A stretch of 32,940 nucleotides of DNA from SAR202 cluster bacterium. Lineage in GTDB: Bacteria > Chloroflexota > Dehalococcoidia > Lucifugimonadales > VGZY01. Where the stretch lies: contig VGZY01000026.1 of the NCBI GenBank assembly GCA_016872355.1, positions 1 to 32,940 of the forward strand, written 5' to 3'. Positions 24,653 through 32,488 of the stretch are shown one piece after another. The translations under genes and the position numbers were made by a program. The notes beneath the pieces are model-generated. The model had not been told where the DNA came from. It did no database searches and saw only the letters and a program-made list of their open reading frames with translations. The stretch's first letter is position 1; every line of letters starts with the position of its first letter.

Positions 24653-24667
24653 CAAGGATGATTGTGC

Positions 24668-25276
24668 ATGACCATTCTGAACAACGACCCTCAGGCCCAG
24701 ACATCCGCTCCCGCGCCCGCTCCTCAACCCCCTGCGCGGAAGGCTGCCAAGCTGGCCTGGTACAAAGACGCCTACCTATTGGCGTCAGTACTCGGAGTGT
24801 TTCTTCTCGACCGCCTGACCAAAGTAATCGTGGTGCAGGCGCTTGACCTGTATGAGTCGTGGCCGCGCGACGGCTTCTTCCGGTTCACATATGGGCAAAA
24901 CACGGGTACGGCGTTTGGGCTGTTCCCTAACCAGACCGTTGCCCTTATCTTCGCCTCGTTCATCGCCATTGGCTTCCTGATCTACTTCTACAGGACGCAC
25001 GCCATGCCCAGCCGCCTCCTGCGGCTGGCGATCGGCCTCCAGCTGGGCGGGGCGTTCGGCAACCTGTTCGACAGGATGATGCACCGCGCGGTGGTGGACT
25101 TCATCGACGTGGGTCCGTGGCCCATCTTCAACCTGGCGGACTCCTCCATCGTAGTGGGCATCGGCCTGCTCGTCGTCGCGATGTTCATAACGACGGAGCC
25201 GGCTGAAAAGAAGCCTGCGCCGGCCGTGATCGAGCGGCTCGACTCCCCCGCGCCCGCGGTGGAAGAGTCCCGGTAA
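24668..25276 (+). CDS. lspA: Lipoprotein signal peptidase (signal peptidase II)
   Basis: This 202-residue membrane protease removes signal peptides from prolipoproteins after diacylglyceryl transfer. Four membrane segments are visible. Conserved blocks are FLLDRLTKVIV, YGQNTGTAFGLF, GNLFDRMMHRAVVDFIDV and FNLADSSI; the two catalytic aspartates are those of VVDFI and NLADS. An Ala/Pro-rich cytoplasmic lead (about 30 residues) and a Glu/Pro-rich tail are longer than usual. The ATG at 24668 has AAGGA upstream; a TTG two codons earlier is less likely. The pseudouridine synthase gene follows by six bases, the usual lspA-rluD order. The substrates would include the several lipoproteins in this window. 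Confidence 0.93.
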   Translation: MTILNNDPQAQTSAPAPAPQPPARKAAKLAWYKDAYLLASVLGVFLLDRLTKVIVVQALDLYESWPRDGFFRFTYGQNTGTAFGLFPNQTVALIFASFIAIGFLIYFYRTHAMPSRLLRLAIGLQLGGAFGNLFDRMMHRAVVDFIDVGPWPIFNLADSSIVVGIGLLVVAMFITTEPAEKKPAPAVIERLDSPAPAVEESR

Positions 25277-25282
25277 CCCGCC

Positions 25283-26188
25283 GTGCCACACACGTACGAG
25301 GCTGTGGCTGAGTCGGGCGGCGAGAGGCTGGACAGGTTCCTTGCCGGCCGTTTCCCCGACCTTTCCCGCTCGCGCATCCAGACGCTGATCGAAGACGGCC
25401 ACGTCACCGTGGACGACCGTTCAACGAAGGCGTCTGAGAGGCCCCGGGCGGGCCAGCGCATCGTGGTGACCGTGCCGGACCCCGGTCCGAGCGCGATCGA
25501 GCCGCGGGACATTCCCCTCAACATCGTTTACGAAGACCGGCACATCATGGTGGTGGACAAGCCCGCCGGGCTGACAGTGCACCCCGCCGCCGGCCACTAC
25601 AACGACACCCTTGCCAATGCCGTGCTGGCCCACGACCCGGATATCGAGGGCGTGGGTGGAGAGGTGCGGCCGGGCATCGTGCACCGGCTGGACAAGGACA
25701 CATCCGGCCTGCTCGTGATTGCGAAGACCGATGAGGCCCACCGCAGGCTGACCGCCCAGTTCATGGAGCGCGAGGTGACGAAGGTCTACCTGGCGCTCGT
25801 GCACGGGAGCCTCAAGCAGGACGAGGCGACTATCGACGCTCCGATCGGCCGCCATCCGGGCGACCGAAAGCGCATGGCCGTGGTGTCCACGGGGCGCCAT
25901 GCCGCGACGAAGATACGCGTTGTCGCGCGGTACCGGGGCCACACGCTGATCGAGGCACAGCCGGTCACCGGGCGGACGCACCAGATACGCGTTCACCTGG
26001 CCTCCATAGGCCACCCGGTTGCAGGCGATGCCACGTACGGCAAGGGGCACGCCGTTCTGAAGCGCCAGTTCCTGCACGCACACCGCCTTGGGTTCTGCCA
26101 CCCGGAGACCGGCGAGTACATGGAGTTCACGTCGGACCTGCCGCCGGACCTGCGGTGGGTCCTGGACGACCTGGTAGCGCCGGTATGA
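25283..26188 (+). CDS. rluD: RluA/RluD-family pseudouridine synthase
   Basis: This 301-residue protein has an S4 RNA-binding domain (about 12-65, GERLDRFLAGRFPDLSRSRIQ), the PAGLTVHPAAGH segment, and the catalytic motif HRLDKDTSG with the active aspartate at 137. It closes with GRTHQIRVHLASIGHPVAGDATYG. Family members make pseudouridines in large ribosomal RNA (RluD: positions in helix 69) or in tRNA. The symbol is a best guess within the family. It starts with GTG six bases after lspA and is followed by a palindromic repeat. Confidence 0.88.
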   Translation: MPHTYEAVAESGGERLDRFLAGRFPDLSRSRIQTLIEDGHVTVDDRSTKASERPRAGQRIVVTVPDPGPSAIEPRDIPLNIVYEDRHIMVVDKPAGLTVHPAAGHYNDTLANAVLAHDPDIEGVGGEVRPGIVHRLDKDTSGLLVIAKTDEAHRRLTAQFMEREVTKVYLALVHGSLKQDEATIDAPIGRHPGDRKRMAVVSTGRHAATKIRVVARYRGHTLIEAQPVTGRTHQIRVHLASIGHPVAGDATYGKGHAVLKRQFLHAHRLGFCHPETGEYMEFTSDLPPDLRWVLDDLVAPV

Positions 26189-26207
26189 ACGTGGTTCGCA
26201 GGCCCTC

Positions 26208-26303
26208 ATTTCGTAGGGGCGCACAGACGTGCGCCCTGCCCTGGTTGTACTAACCGAAATCGTAGGCAGGAAACGGGCGCACTGACGTGCGCCCGTACGA
26301 AAT
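26208..26303. repeat. Composite palindromic repeat with two GC-rich hairpins
   Basis: The first hairpin (26217-26236) has 8-bp arms GGGCGCAC/GTGCGCCC. The second (26273-26296) has 10-bp arms ACGGGCGCAC/GTGCGCCCGT. Outer arms ATTTCGTA (26208-26215) and TACGAAAT (26296-26303) also pair, so the whole element can fold as one. It lies between rluD and the DUF72 gene and resembles dispersed intergenic palindromes. It may also end the rluD transcript. Confidence 0.75.
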
Positions 26304-26388
26304 CGGGGCCACGGGTCCGCACGCGGATTCGCAGATGTGGGCAACAGAGCGATAGACTATTGGCGCCGGAGTGTATCCAGGAGCGCGA

Positions 26389-27321
26389 ATGGCCACCGCG
26401 AATATCAAAATAGGCTCTGCTTCGTGGGCGGACAAGTCGCTGCTCACGTCCGGCATGTACTACCCTTCGTGGTGCAAAACGGCCGAGGACAGGCTGCGCT
26501 TCTACTCCTCCGAGTTCCCAATGGTCGAGGTGGACAGCTCCTACTACGCCCTGCCCTCCAGCCGCAACTCCAGCCTTTGGGTTGAGAGGACGCCGGATGA
26601 CTTTGTATTCAACATCAAAGCCTTCCGCCTCTTCACCACGCACCCAACGCCGCCGGTCGCTCTGCCGAAGGACCTCCGCGAGACTATGCCGCCGGAGCTG
26701 GCTGCCAAGCGTAACGTGTACTACGCGGACGTACCCGCGGCGATGCGCGACCGAATGTGGGAGATGTACAGGGATGGGATCATGCCCCTCCAGTCGGCAG
26801 GCAAGCTGCGGGTTGTTGTGCTCCAGTTCCCCGCGTGGTTCATGCCGCGGAAGAGCAGCTTCGAACACATCGACGAGTGCCGGGAGCGGCTGTCCGGCTT
26901 CAAGACGGCGGTTGAGTTCCGCAACAAGTACTGGCTTAGCGACGAGAACCGGGAGTCCACGCTCTCATATCTGAGGCGAAACGGGATGTCATACATCTGC
27001 GTTGACGAGCCGCAGGGGATGAAGTCGTCCGTGCCGCCGATCGCAGACGTGACGGCGGACATTGGGATAGTCCGTTTCCACGGGCGCAACACGGAGATGT
27101 GGGAAGCCAAGGGGCTGACGGCGTCGCCTGAGCGCTTCGACTACTACTATTCGCGGCCGGAGCTTGAGGAGTGGGCGCCGAAGATTGAGTCGATGCGAAA
27201 AGACGCGGCCGAGGTGCACCTGGTCATGAACACCAATGCCCAGGACCAGGCAATAAAGAACGGGCGGTTGCTGGCGGAGATCATCGGCGAAGGGCTCAAG
27301 CCCGCCCCGACGCTTTTCTAG
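26389..27321 (+). CDS. DUF72 family protein (YecE-like)
   Basis: This 310-residue protein matches the DUF72 TIM-barrel family: IKIGSASWADKSLL at the start, FYSSEFPMVEVDSSYYALPS, FVFNIKAFRLFTTH, KLRVVVLQFPAWF, AVEFRNKYWL and a late YICVDEPQ. The biochemical role is unknown. The ATG at 26389 has AGGAG five bases upstream. Its TAG stop overlaps the TAG stop of the convergent permease gene within a shared CTAG. Confidence 0.88.
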   Translation: MATANIKIGSASWADKSLLTSGMYYPSWCKTAEDRLRFYSSEFPMVEVDSSYYALPSSRNSSLWVERTPDDFVFNIKAFRLFTTHPTPPVALPKDLRETMPPELAAKRNVYYADVPAAMRDRMWEMYRDGIMPLQSAGKLRVVVLQFPAWFMPRKSSFEHIDECRERLSGFKTAVEFRNKYWLSDENRESTLSYLRRNGMSYICVDEPQGMKSSVPPIADVTADIGIVRFHGRNTEMWEAKGLTASPERFDYYYSRPELEEWAPKIESMRKDAAEVHLVMNTNAQDQAIKNGRLLAEIIGEGLKPAPTLF

Positions 27322-28193
27322 CGCTGGGCAGAGCTCACGGTGGCGGATACCGCCTCTTCTGCCCCGCCGCGCAGCGCGCGGGTGCGGCGCACGCGGGCCA
27401 GGCCGGAGGACGCGCCTACAGTGACCAGGAGCACGACAACGGAAGTGAGCACCACCGCCCCGCCAGCCGCCAGGTCCGCGTAGAAGGCAATTATCAGCCC
27501 GGAAACCGAGCTGACAACCCCGATCAGCATCGCCAGGGCGATGGCTGACCGTAGCCCTTTCGCCAGCCGGATGCCGGCGATAACGGGTATCACCAGCATC
27601 GCCCCTACAAGCAGCACACCCACGACCCTCATGGAGAGGGTTATGGTCGCGCCCGTAAGTATCGCCAGCCCCAGGTTCACCGCGTTAACCGGCACGCCCG
27701 TGGTGATCGCAAGGTCGTTGTCGAAGGAAGTTTGCGCCAGCTCCGAATAGAAGATCACAACGAAGCCGATGATCAGGGCGCCGAGTGCCCCAACGAGCCA
27801 GAGGTCCGCCCAGTCAATCGTCAAAACGCTGCCGAAAAGGTAACTGAAAAGGTCCACGTTGAAGCCGCCGGCGAGGCTTATGATGACCACCGAGAGCGCT
27901 AGGGCGGTATAGAGCATAATGGCGAGGGCCGCGTCTCCCGGCATCATGCGCCGCGCCCGGAGCTGCTCTATTGTTACAGCCGCCACAGAGGTCGCTCCTA
28001 GCGCCGCAATGGGCGGAAAGGTCTTCAGAAGCAGCCCTACCGCGACGCCGGCCAGGGCAACATGGGAAAGGCTGTCCGCGATCATCGAGAGCCTGCGCAG
28101 GACAAGGAAGATGCCGATGGCGGGCGCCATCGCCCCGACGATTGCGCCGGCAATGAGCGCGCGGACCATGAAGTCGTACTGAAGTATCTCCAT
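27318..28193 (-). CDS. znuB: Zinc/manganese ABC transporter permease (ZnuB-like)
   Basis: This 291-residue protein has about eight hydrophobic segments and family 3 metal permease motifs: FMVRALIAGAIVGAMAPAIGIFLVLRRLSMIADSLSHVALAGVAVG, GFNVDLFSYLFGSVLTI, and RVVGVLLVGAMLVIPVIAG. Family members carry Zn, Mn or Fe across the inner membrane. The zinc-type regulator and binding protein in the same operon favour zinc. The ATG at 28193 (MEILQYDFM) is the family-like start; upstream in-frame sequence is the ATPase gene in another frame. It follows the ATPase gene by four bases. Confidence 0.9.
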   Translation of the reverse strand: MEILQYDFMVRALIAGAIVGAMAPAIGIFLVLRRLSMIADSLSHVALAGVAVGLLLKTFPPIAALGATSVAAVTIEQLRARRMMPGDAALAIMLYTALALSVVIISLAGGFNVDLFSYLFGSVLTIDWADLWLVGALGALIIGFVVIFYSELAQTSFDNDLAITTGVPVNAVNLGLAILTGATITLSMRVVGVLLVGAMLVIPVIAGIRLAKGLRSAIALAMLIGVVSSVSGLIIAFYADLAAGGAVVLTSVVVLLVTVGASSGLARVRRTRALRGGAEEAVSATVSSAQR

Positions 28194-28197
28194 CTGG

Positions 28198-28980
28198 CTA
28201 CCTGTGCTCGTGCAGCGCGTCGTGCACAAGGACGTCCGGCGAGAAGCCGTAGAGCTTCCCAAGCTCTTTCTGCGTCAGTGCGTGCGTGTCCCCGTGGAAG
28301 ACGATGGTGCGGTTAATGCAGGCTACGGTGGTGGCCTCGCGCATCACTGCCCCGATGTCGTGTGAGACCATGACGATGCTCATTCCCTTGTCCCGGTTGA
28401 GCCGCCGAAGGAGGGCGTAGAAGCGCTCCTGCCCGGCGGCGTCTATGCCGGCCACGGGCTCGTCGAGCACAAGGATCTCAGGGTCCCGGACGAGGGCACG
28501 GGCAAAGAGCACGCGCTGCTGCTGGCCGACCGACAGGGACGATATGCGGTGGCTGCGGATCGCGGTCAGCCCGGCCGTCTCAAGGGCCTCAGTGACGGTT
28601 GGGCCACCAGGCCTCCTGAAGATTCCCATGGGATCAAAGCCCCTGTAGAGCCCCTGCGAGACGATCTCTTCAACCGCGGACGGGAACTGGGAGCGGAGGC
28701 TGTCTACCTTCTGCGGAACGTACCCTACCCTGCCCACGGCCCGGAGCTTGCTGGGCGGCGAGCCGAACAGCTCCACGCTCCCGCACTGGGGGGCGACAAG
28801 ACCAAGGGCCAGCTTCAGCAGCGTGGACTTCCCGCTGCCGTTTGGGCCGAGCACGGCCATGAACTCCCCGCGCTGCACCGTGAATGAGACGTCTTCCACC
28901 ACCGGCACGGCCCCGTAGCCGTACCAGACGCCATTCAGCTTCAGGCATGGTCCCGAAAATCCGTTGCTCAGGTTGAACAC
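28198..28980 (-). CDS. znuC: Zinc ABC transporter ATP-binding protein (ZnuC-like)
   Basis: This 260-residue ATPase has Walker A GPNGSGKST (residues 45-53), Q-loop VPQKVDS, signature LSVGQQQR, Walker B ILVLDEP and the switch His in VSHDIG. It pairs with the permease to power metal import. The start is a GTG that overlaps the binding-protein stop by 13 bases, so the genes are coupled. The VFHGDTHALTQKELGKLYG tail is typical of metal-type ABC ATPases. Confidence 0.92.
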   Translation of the reverse strand: MFNLSNGFSGPCLKLNGVWYGYGAVPVVEDVSFTVQRGEFMAVLGPNGSGKSTLLKLALGLVAPQCGSVELFGSPPSKLRAVGRVGYVPQKVDSLRSQFPSAVEEIVSQGLYRGFDPMGIFRRPGGPTVTEALETAGLTAIRSHRISSLSVGQQQRVLFARALVRDPEILVLDEPVAGIDAAGQERFYALLRRLNRDKGMSIVMVSHDIGAVMREATTVACINRTIVFHGDTHALTQKELGKLYGFSPDVLVHDALHEHR

Positions 28981-31244
28981 CCCAGGGCCTGTTTCAGGGA
29001 AGTCAGATTCTTGTCCATAAGCGTGAAATATGTCTCTCCGCTCCGGGATTCATCAAGTGTAACACTTTCGATGGGGTGCAGCGGGAGCAGGGTGGCATTG
29101 ACTTCCTTTGCGACGGTCTGCGCCAGCCGCTGGCTGAGTATCGGCTCTACAAGTACGTATTGTATGCCGGCCTTCTTTATGCGGCTGGAGAGGTCCGCCA
29201 GGTCTCTGGGGGACGGCTCCGCCTCCGGCGAAAGGCCGGAAACGGCCATCTGCTCAAAGCCATAACGGCGGGCCATGTACCCGAATGCCTCATGGGAAGT
29301 GGCCACCTGCTTCTTGGAACACGTGGCAAGGCCTGTCTGGAACCGGGAGTCCAGCGCGTTCAGGTCAGCGATTAGCAAATCGGCGTTGTCGGTATATGCC
29401 GCCGCACTTGCGGGGTTTCGCGCGATCAACGCGTCCCTGATGACCTTGACCAGCTCAATAGCCTTCAATGGGTCAAGCCAAACGTGTGGGTCGAGCGAAC
29501 CGTGGCCGTGCCCGTCCGCATCCAGTTCCGGGCCACTGACCTGCTCGCTGTTCTCGATCACCGGACCCAGCGGGGCGTTCCACCCGAATATTGCGATTGC
29601 GGACGGGTTGCCGGCAACTTTGAAAGTCCTCTCGATCTCCATTTCCTCCAGGTGCACTTCAATTATTTCGCCGGTATCCGGAATGGTAATGTACGCGACT
29701 CCATGGCCGGCGACCATGCTGGGAAGCGCTCCGGATCCGAAGCGCTCAAACGGGCCAGTGACGTCCAACTCACCTACGAGCGTCCATGTTGCGAGATCAA
29801 GAACACGCAGCACGCCGTCCTTGGTCAGAACGACGACTTGATCGCCCTCAGAATGTTCGAAGTCGAAGCTCTGGTAGTTGGCAGGGAGAGTGTAGATATC
29901 TCTCTGGTTGATGGAGTCTGCGGCTGGATCGATTCGCACCAAGGCGTTGTAATTGTGGAAAACCCCATACTGGCCTACAGCAAAAGACTGATCGTGATGG
30001 GCCTTAATTACGCTTGTTCTGAAGTTGTCAGGGTACGAAATCTTCTTGGATGAAAAGAATCCAGTAGCCGGGTTCTGAGTCAAGACCAGCACTCCGCCGT
30101 CTCCGGTGCCATCGATGTTCTTCTGGAAACAGCCGAACAGGAAGCTATCGCCAACAACGGCCTCTCCATGCATACCGAGGCACCGTTTCTGCGGGTCGGC
30201 TTTGTCATTGAATGTCTGGATCGTGTTCCCCTGTTGGTCAACTATCTTGAAGCCGCTGGCCAGCGTTCCGAACTCGCGAGTCGGATCTGGGTCCGAGATC
30301 AACAGGAGACTGCGGGCCGCAGGTACTGAGACGCCGTGATTTGCCTCCGTGGTCAGGACGAAAGGAGAAACGCCGGAGTCGAAAACGGCGCGTTCAGGGA
30401 GAATAAGGTTCTTGCTGCTCACGCCCTCGTCGAAGTTGCCGTCGAAGTGGACGGTTACGTAGCCGTTGTGTGATACAAAGTGAACCGGGTTTTTGCTGCC
30501 ATATGCTGCATCACTCAGAGAGAACGGCAGAATGGAAGGCTCGCCCTTATAAGCGTCTATGTGGTCTCCATGGTCGTCCGCCCACATGCCAGAGTCAATG
30601 AAATTTACCTTTCCGGCGGCGGTTTGGACGGCGGCGGCGATTCTTCCGCTTTCGGTGACGTAAAGGCTAGACTTGCCTTCCACCTGGAATGTGGCAACAA
30701 TCTCGCCGGACTCCAGATCAACTACTTGGAGCAGGCCTGTTGCGCCGTCGGCGACAATAATCCTGGGCTGCGGCTCGTCACCGTGTCCATGCTCATCATC
30801 GAACTGTTCCGCAATGTCGTGTGCAGCCTCTACAAGGGTAACGGAGGCCGGCAGGTTGGCAACGGCGCGGTCTATCCACGGCTCAAAGCCCGCGCCGTTG
30901 TATACCATGATGTCCGAGTTGGCGAGCGTCCTGATATCGCCCGGAGTCGGTTCGAAGTCGTGCGCATCTACGCCGGGCTTGACGATGTTCGTCACGTTAG
31001 CAGTGTCCCCGGCTATGCGCCTGGTGAAGTATTCCAGCGGGAATAATGTTGTGGCTATGTCCAGCTTCTCTGCCTGGGCAGTGGGCGACGTGCCGGACGG
31101 CGTCGGCGTCTGGGCGCCGGAAGCGGGCGCATCATCCTTGCCGCATGCGACTGCAAGCACGGCTACGCCCAGGATCACAGCCACGAAGCGCGCAAAGCGG
31201 CGCTTGAAAATCGTCGGTTTTGTGATACTCAGTCTCATATTCAC
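28968..31244 (-). CDS. znuA: Zinc-binding ABC substrate protein with an internal AztD-like beta-propeller
   Basis: The 758-residue lipoprotein (Cys34 in LAVACG, Thr/Pro linker to about 58) has a split cluster 9 metal-binding fold. The first lobe runs to about 147 and holds H95 in the KPGVDAHDFEPTP motif. The second lobe runs from about 580 and holds H587 (DPHVWLDP), H651 (SHEAFGY) and a late Asp (D731). Between them, 160-560 are a beta-propeller like the zinc chaperone AztD, with DDHGDH (223-228) and scattered His. Its flanks, DDEHGHGDE and DGHGHG, are the two halves of the His-rich loop of ZnuA/AztC proteins, so the propeller is inserted inside that loop. A 15-bp operator overlaps codons 3-7. 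The start is GTG (31244) with AGGGAG upstream; ATG 31238 is the alternative. ZnuA alone is near 300 residues. Confidence 0.9.
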   Translation of the reverse strand: MNMRLSITKPTIFKRRFARFVAVILGVAVLAVACGKDDAPASGAQTPTPSGTSPTAQAEKLDIATTLFPLEYFTRRIAGDTANVTNIVKPGVDAHDFEPTPGDIRTLANSDIMVYNGAGFEPWIDRAVANLPASVTLVEAAHDIAEQFDDEHGHGDEPQPRIIVADGATGLLQVVDLESGEIVATFQVEGKSSLYVTESGRIAAAVQTAAGKVNFIDSGMWADDHGDHIDAYKGEPSILPFSLSDAAYGSKNPVHFVSHNGYVTVHFDGNFDEGVSSKNLILPERAVFDSGVSPFVLTTEANHGVSVPAARSLLLISDPDPTREFGTLASGFKIVDQQGNTIQTFNDKADPQKRCLGMHGEAVVGDSFLFGCFQKNIDGTGDGGVLVLTQNPATGFFSSKKISYPDNFRTSVIKAHHDQSFAVGQYGVFHNYNALVRIDPAADSINQRDIYTLPANYQSFDFEHSEGDQVVVLTKDGVLRVLDLATWTLVGELDVTGPFERFGSGALPSMVAGHGVAYITIPDTGEIIEVHLEEMEIERTFKVAGNPSAIAIFGWNAPLGPVIENSEQVSGPELDADGHGHGSLDPHVWLDPLKAIELVKVIRDALIARNPASAAAYTDNADLLIADLNALDSRFQTGLATCSKKQVATSHEAFGYMARRYGFEQMAVSGLSPEAEPSPRDLADLSSRIKKAGIQYVLVEPILSQRLAQTVAKEVNATLLPLHPIESVTLDESRSGETYFTLMDKNLTSLKQALGCST
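31223..31237 (-). promoter_or_regulatory. Zur/Fur-type operator at the znuA-like start
   Basis: On the minus strand TGAGACTGAGTATCA is a 7-1-7 inverted repeat with one mismatched pair per arm. It overlaps codons 3-7 of the binding-protein gene. The same 15 bases occur at the zur start. Confidence 0.8.
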
Positions 31245-31275
31245 GTGACAAATCTCCCTTTAGAGAATTATTGAG

Positions 31276-31773
31276 TTATCGGCAAGTTGCGACGTGTTGA
31301 ATCGGTTGGGCCGCCCGAGCTGATGCGGATACGGCGAGGTGGTCTTTGCACAGGAACCGAGAGACCGTGGAGGCAACCTTCGACAGCCCTTCGTCGATAT
31401 TCCGCCGCATGTCCAATTCCGGCCCAGGGTCAACCACGACGGCGAGCCAACGGTCTCCGCGTCCGCCCAGCGCGATTCGGTAGTGCGCGTCTGTGGAAGT
31501 TTGGGACATTATCTGGTCCAAGACGGTTGCCCATGCCCTCGGCTTAACCTGCTTATATTGGACGTACGCTGCAAAGACGCCGTCCTCAACCCATTCCGCG
31601 CTCTCGGTGTGGCCGCCGCAAGAGCATAGAGTCTCAACCATCCCGGTGTGATTCATCGCCCAGACAAGGTCCCTGACCGGCGCGTCGAGCAGGCGATAAT
31701 CAATGAACCACGGGTGCATTATCTGAACGTCCGGGTCCGTTCGCAGCAAAACCGCTTCCTTGAACCACCACAT
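31276..31773 (-). CDS. Unknown 165-residue protein in the zinc operon
   Basis: No family is recognised. The sequence has DVQIMHPWFIDYRLLDAPVRDLVWAMNHTGMVETLCSCGGHTES near residues 15-58, with two cysteines and a histidine close together (C49, C51, H54), which could bind a metal, and a middle stretch AAYVQYKQVKPRAW and a C-terminal part with DPGPELDMRRNIDEGLSKV. It has no signal peptide and is probably cytoplasmic. It starts two bases after the stop of the small ribbon-like gene and ends 31 bases before the znuA-like start, so it is very probably part of the same transcript and zinc response. Confidence 0.75.
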   Translation of the reverse strand: MWWFKEAVLLRTDPDVQIMHPWFIDYRLLDAPVRDLVWAMNHTGMVETLCSCGGHTESAEWVEDGVFAAYVQYKQVKPRAWATVLDQIMSQTSTDAHYRIALGGRGDRWLAVVVDPGPELDMRRNIDEGLSKVASTVSRFLCKDHLAVSASARAAQPIQHVATCR

Positions 31774-31775
31774 AT

Positions 31776-31970
31776 CTACTTCTTGCCCGCCTGTCCGCCT
31801 TCCAGGAGATAGAACTCCTGCTTGCTGATGAATTTGAAGACCTTCTCGCCGTTTGCGTTTGCGGTGGCGGCGTAAGTGGTGCGTCCGCTCTTCTGCTTAA
31901 TGGCCCTGGCGATTACCAAGCTGTCCGGTATCTGAACCGATTTACGGGTCTTCAGGCTATAGAACTCCAT
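31776..31970 (-). CDS. Cysteine-free paralogue of a short zinc-ribbon protein
   Basis: This 64-residue protein (ATG 31970, GAGGAG eight or nine bases upstream) aligns without gaps in its second half to the short zinc-ribbon family I know as DUF5679. The family has YCVKC near the start and GTCPVCGTKMFKI near the end. Here the same places read FYSLKTRK and AATANANGEKVFKF, so all four cysteines are replaced by Ser, Thr, Ala and Asn while KSGR and VFKF are kept. Zinc-free copies of zinc proteins, as with ribosomal proteins, are a known zinc-starvation strategy. A Zur-type box lies 25 bases upstream. An in-frame ATG at 32021 is less likely. The comparison is from memory. Confidence 0.75.
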   Translation of the reverse strand: MEFYSLKTRKSVQIPDSLVIARAIKQKSGRTTYAATANANGEKVFKFISKQEFYLLEGGQAGKK

Positions 31971-31995
31971 AGAATCTTCTCCTCGTTGAAATACC

Positions 31996-32010
31996 TGATA
32001 CTGCGTCTCA
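31996..32010 (-). promoter_or_regulatory. Zur/Fur-type operator before the ribbon-like gene
   Basis: TGAGACGCAGTATCA on the minus strand matches the other two boxes at 13 of 15 bases. It lies in the 47-base gap between zur and the ribbon-like gene, just ahead of that gene's ribosome site. Confidence 0.7.
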
Positions 32011-32017
32011 CTAAAAG

Positions 32018-32488
32018 TCAATAAGCCAAGCTAACCGCAGTGGTCACGGTCACTAGTTCCCTTTTTTTCTTAAGGCACTGCTTGCAGGTGATGTAGAACT
32101 CGATACGGTGGCCGACGATCTCGCCCGAGATATCCTCGCCGATGGCACGGAGAAGGCGTTCGATTGTCACGTCGCGGAACTCGCCGACGGTGCCGCACTT
32201 CAGGCAGATGGTGTGGTGGTGGTGCTCGTACCGAGCGAGGGTATACTTCGGCGCGCCGTCCGGGAGGGCCAGCTTGCAGACTACGCCGGCCTCCAGGAGG
32301 AGCTTGATGGTGCGGTACACGGTGGCCCTGCCTACTCCGGGGATCTCGTGGTTGATCTCTTCCGCGGTGAAGCCCTCGTGCTTGCGCTCAAGGAGGTTAA
32401 TCACGCCGCGCCGAGGCATGGTGGCCCGATAGCCCTTGTCTTCAAGGACCGCAATGAGGTCGGGCTTGGTTGCATGCGTCGCAGACAT
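32018..32488 (-). CDS. zur: Fur-family metalloregulator, probably Zur
   Basis: This 156-residue protein has the Fur winged helix (GYRATMPRRGVINLLERKHEGFTAEEI, then GRATVYRTIKLLLEAGVV) and a dimer domain with the His-rich YEHHHHTICLKCGTVGEF and a second CKQCLKKK, giving two Cys pairs for the structural zinc. Fur proteins with zinc as co-repressor block import genes when zinc is plentiful. Its position at the head of a zinc importer operon with shared operators makes Zur the best reading; Fur or PerR cannot be excluded by sequence alone. I use the ATG at 32488, which directly abuts one operator. A TTG at 32503 would begin inside that operator. Confidence 0.9.
   Translation of the reverse strand: MSATHATKPDLIAVLEDKGYRATMPRRGVINLLERKHEGFTAEEINHEIPGVGRATVYRTIKLLLEAGVVCKLALPDGAPKYTLARYEHHHHTICLKCGTVGEFRDVTIERLLRAIGEDISGEIVGHRIEFYITCKQCLKKKRELVTVTTAVSLAY

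Noticed and set aside
25421-26344. 307-codon minus-strand frame across rluD
   Set aside because: Antisense shadow; the plus strand has the catalytic HRLDKDTSG motif.
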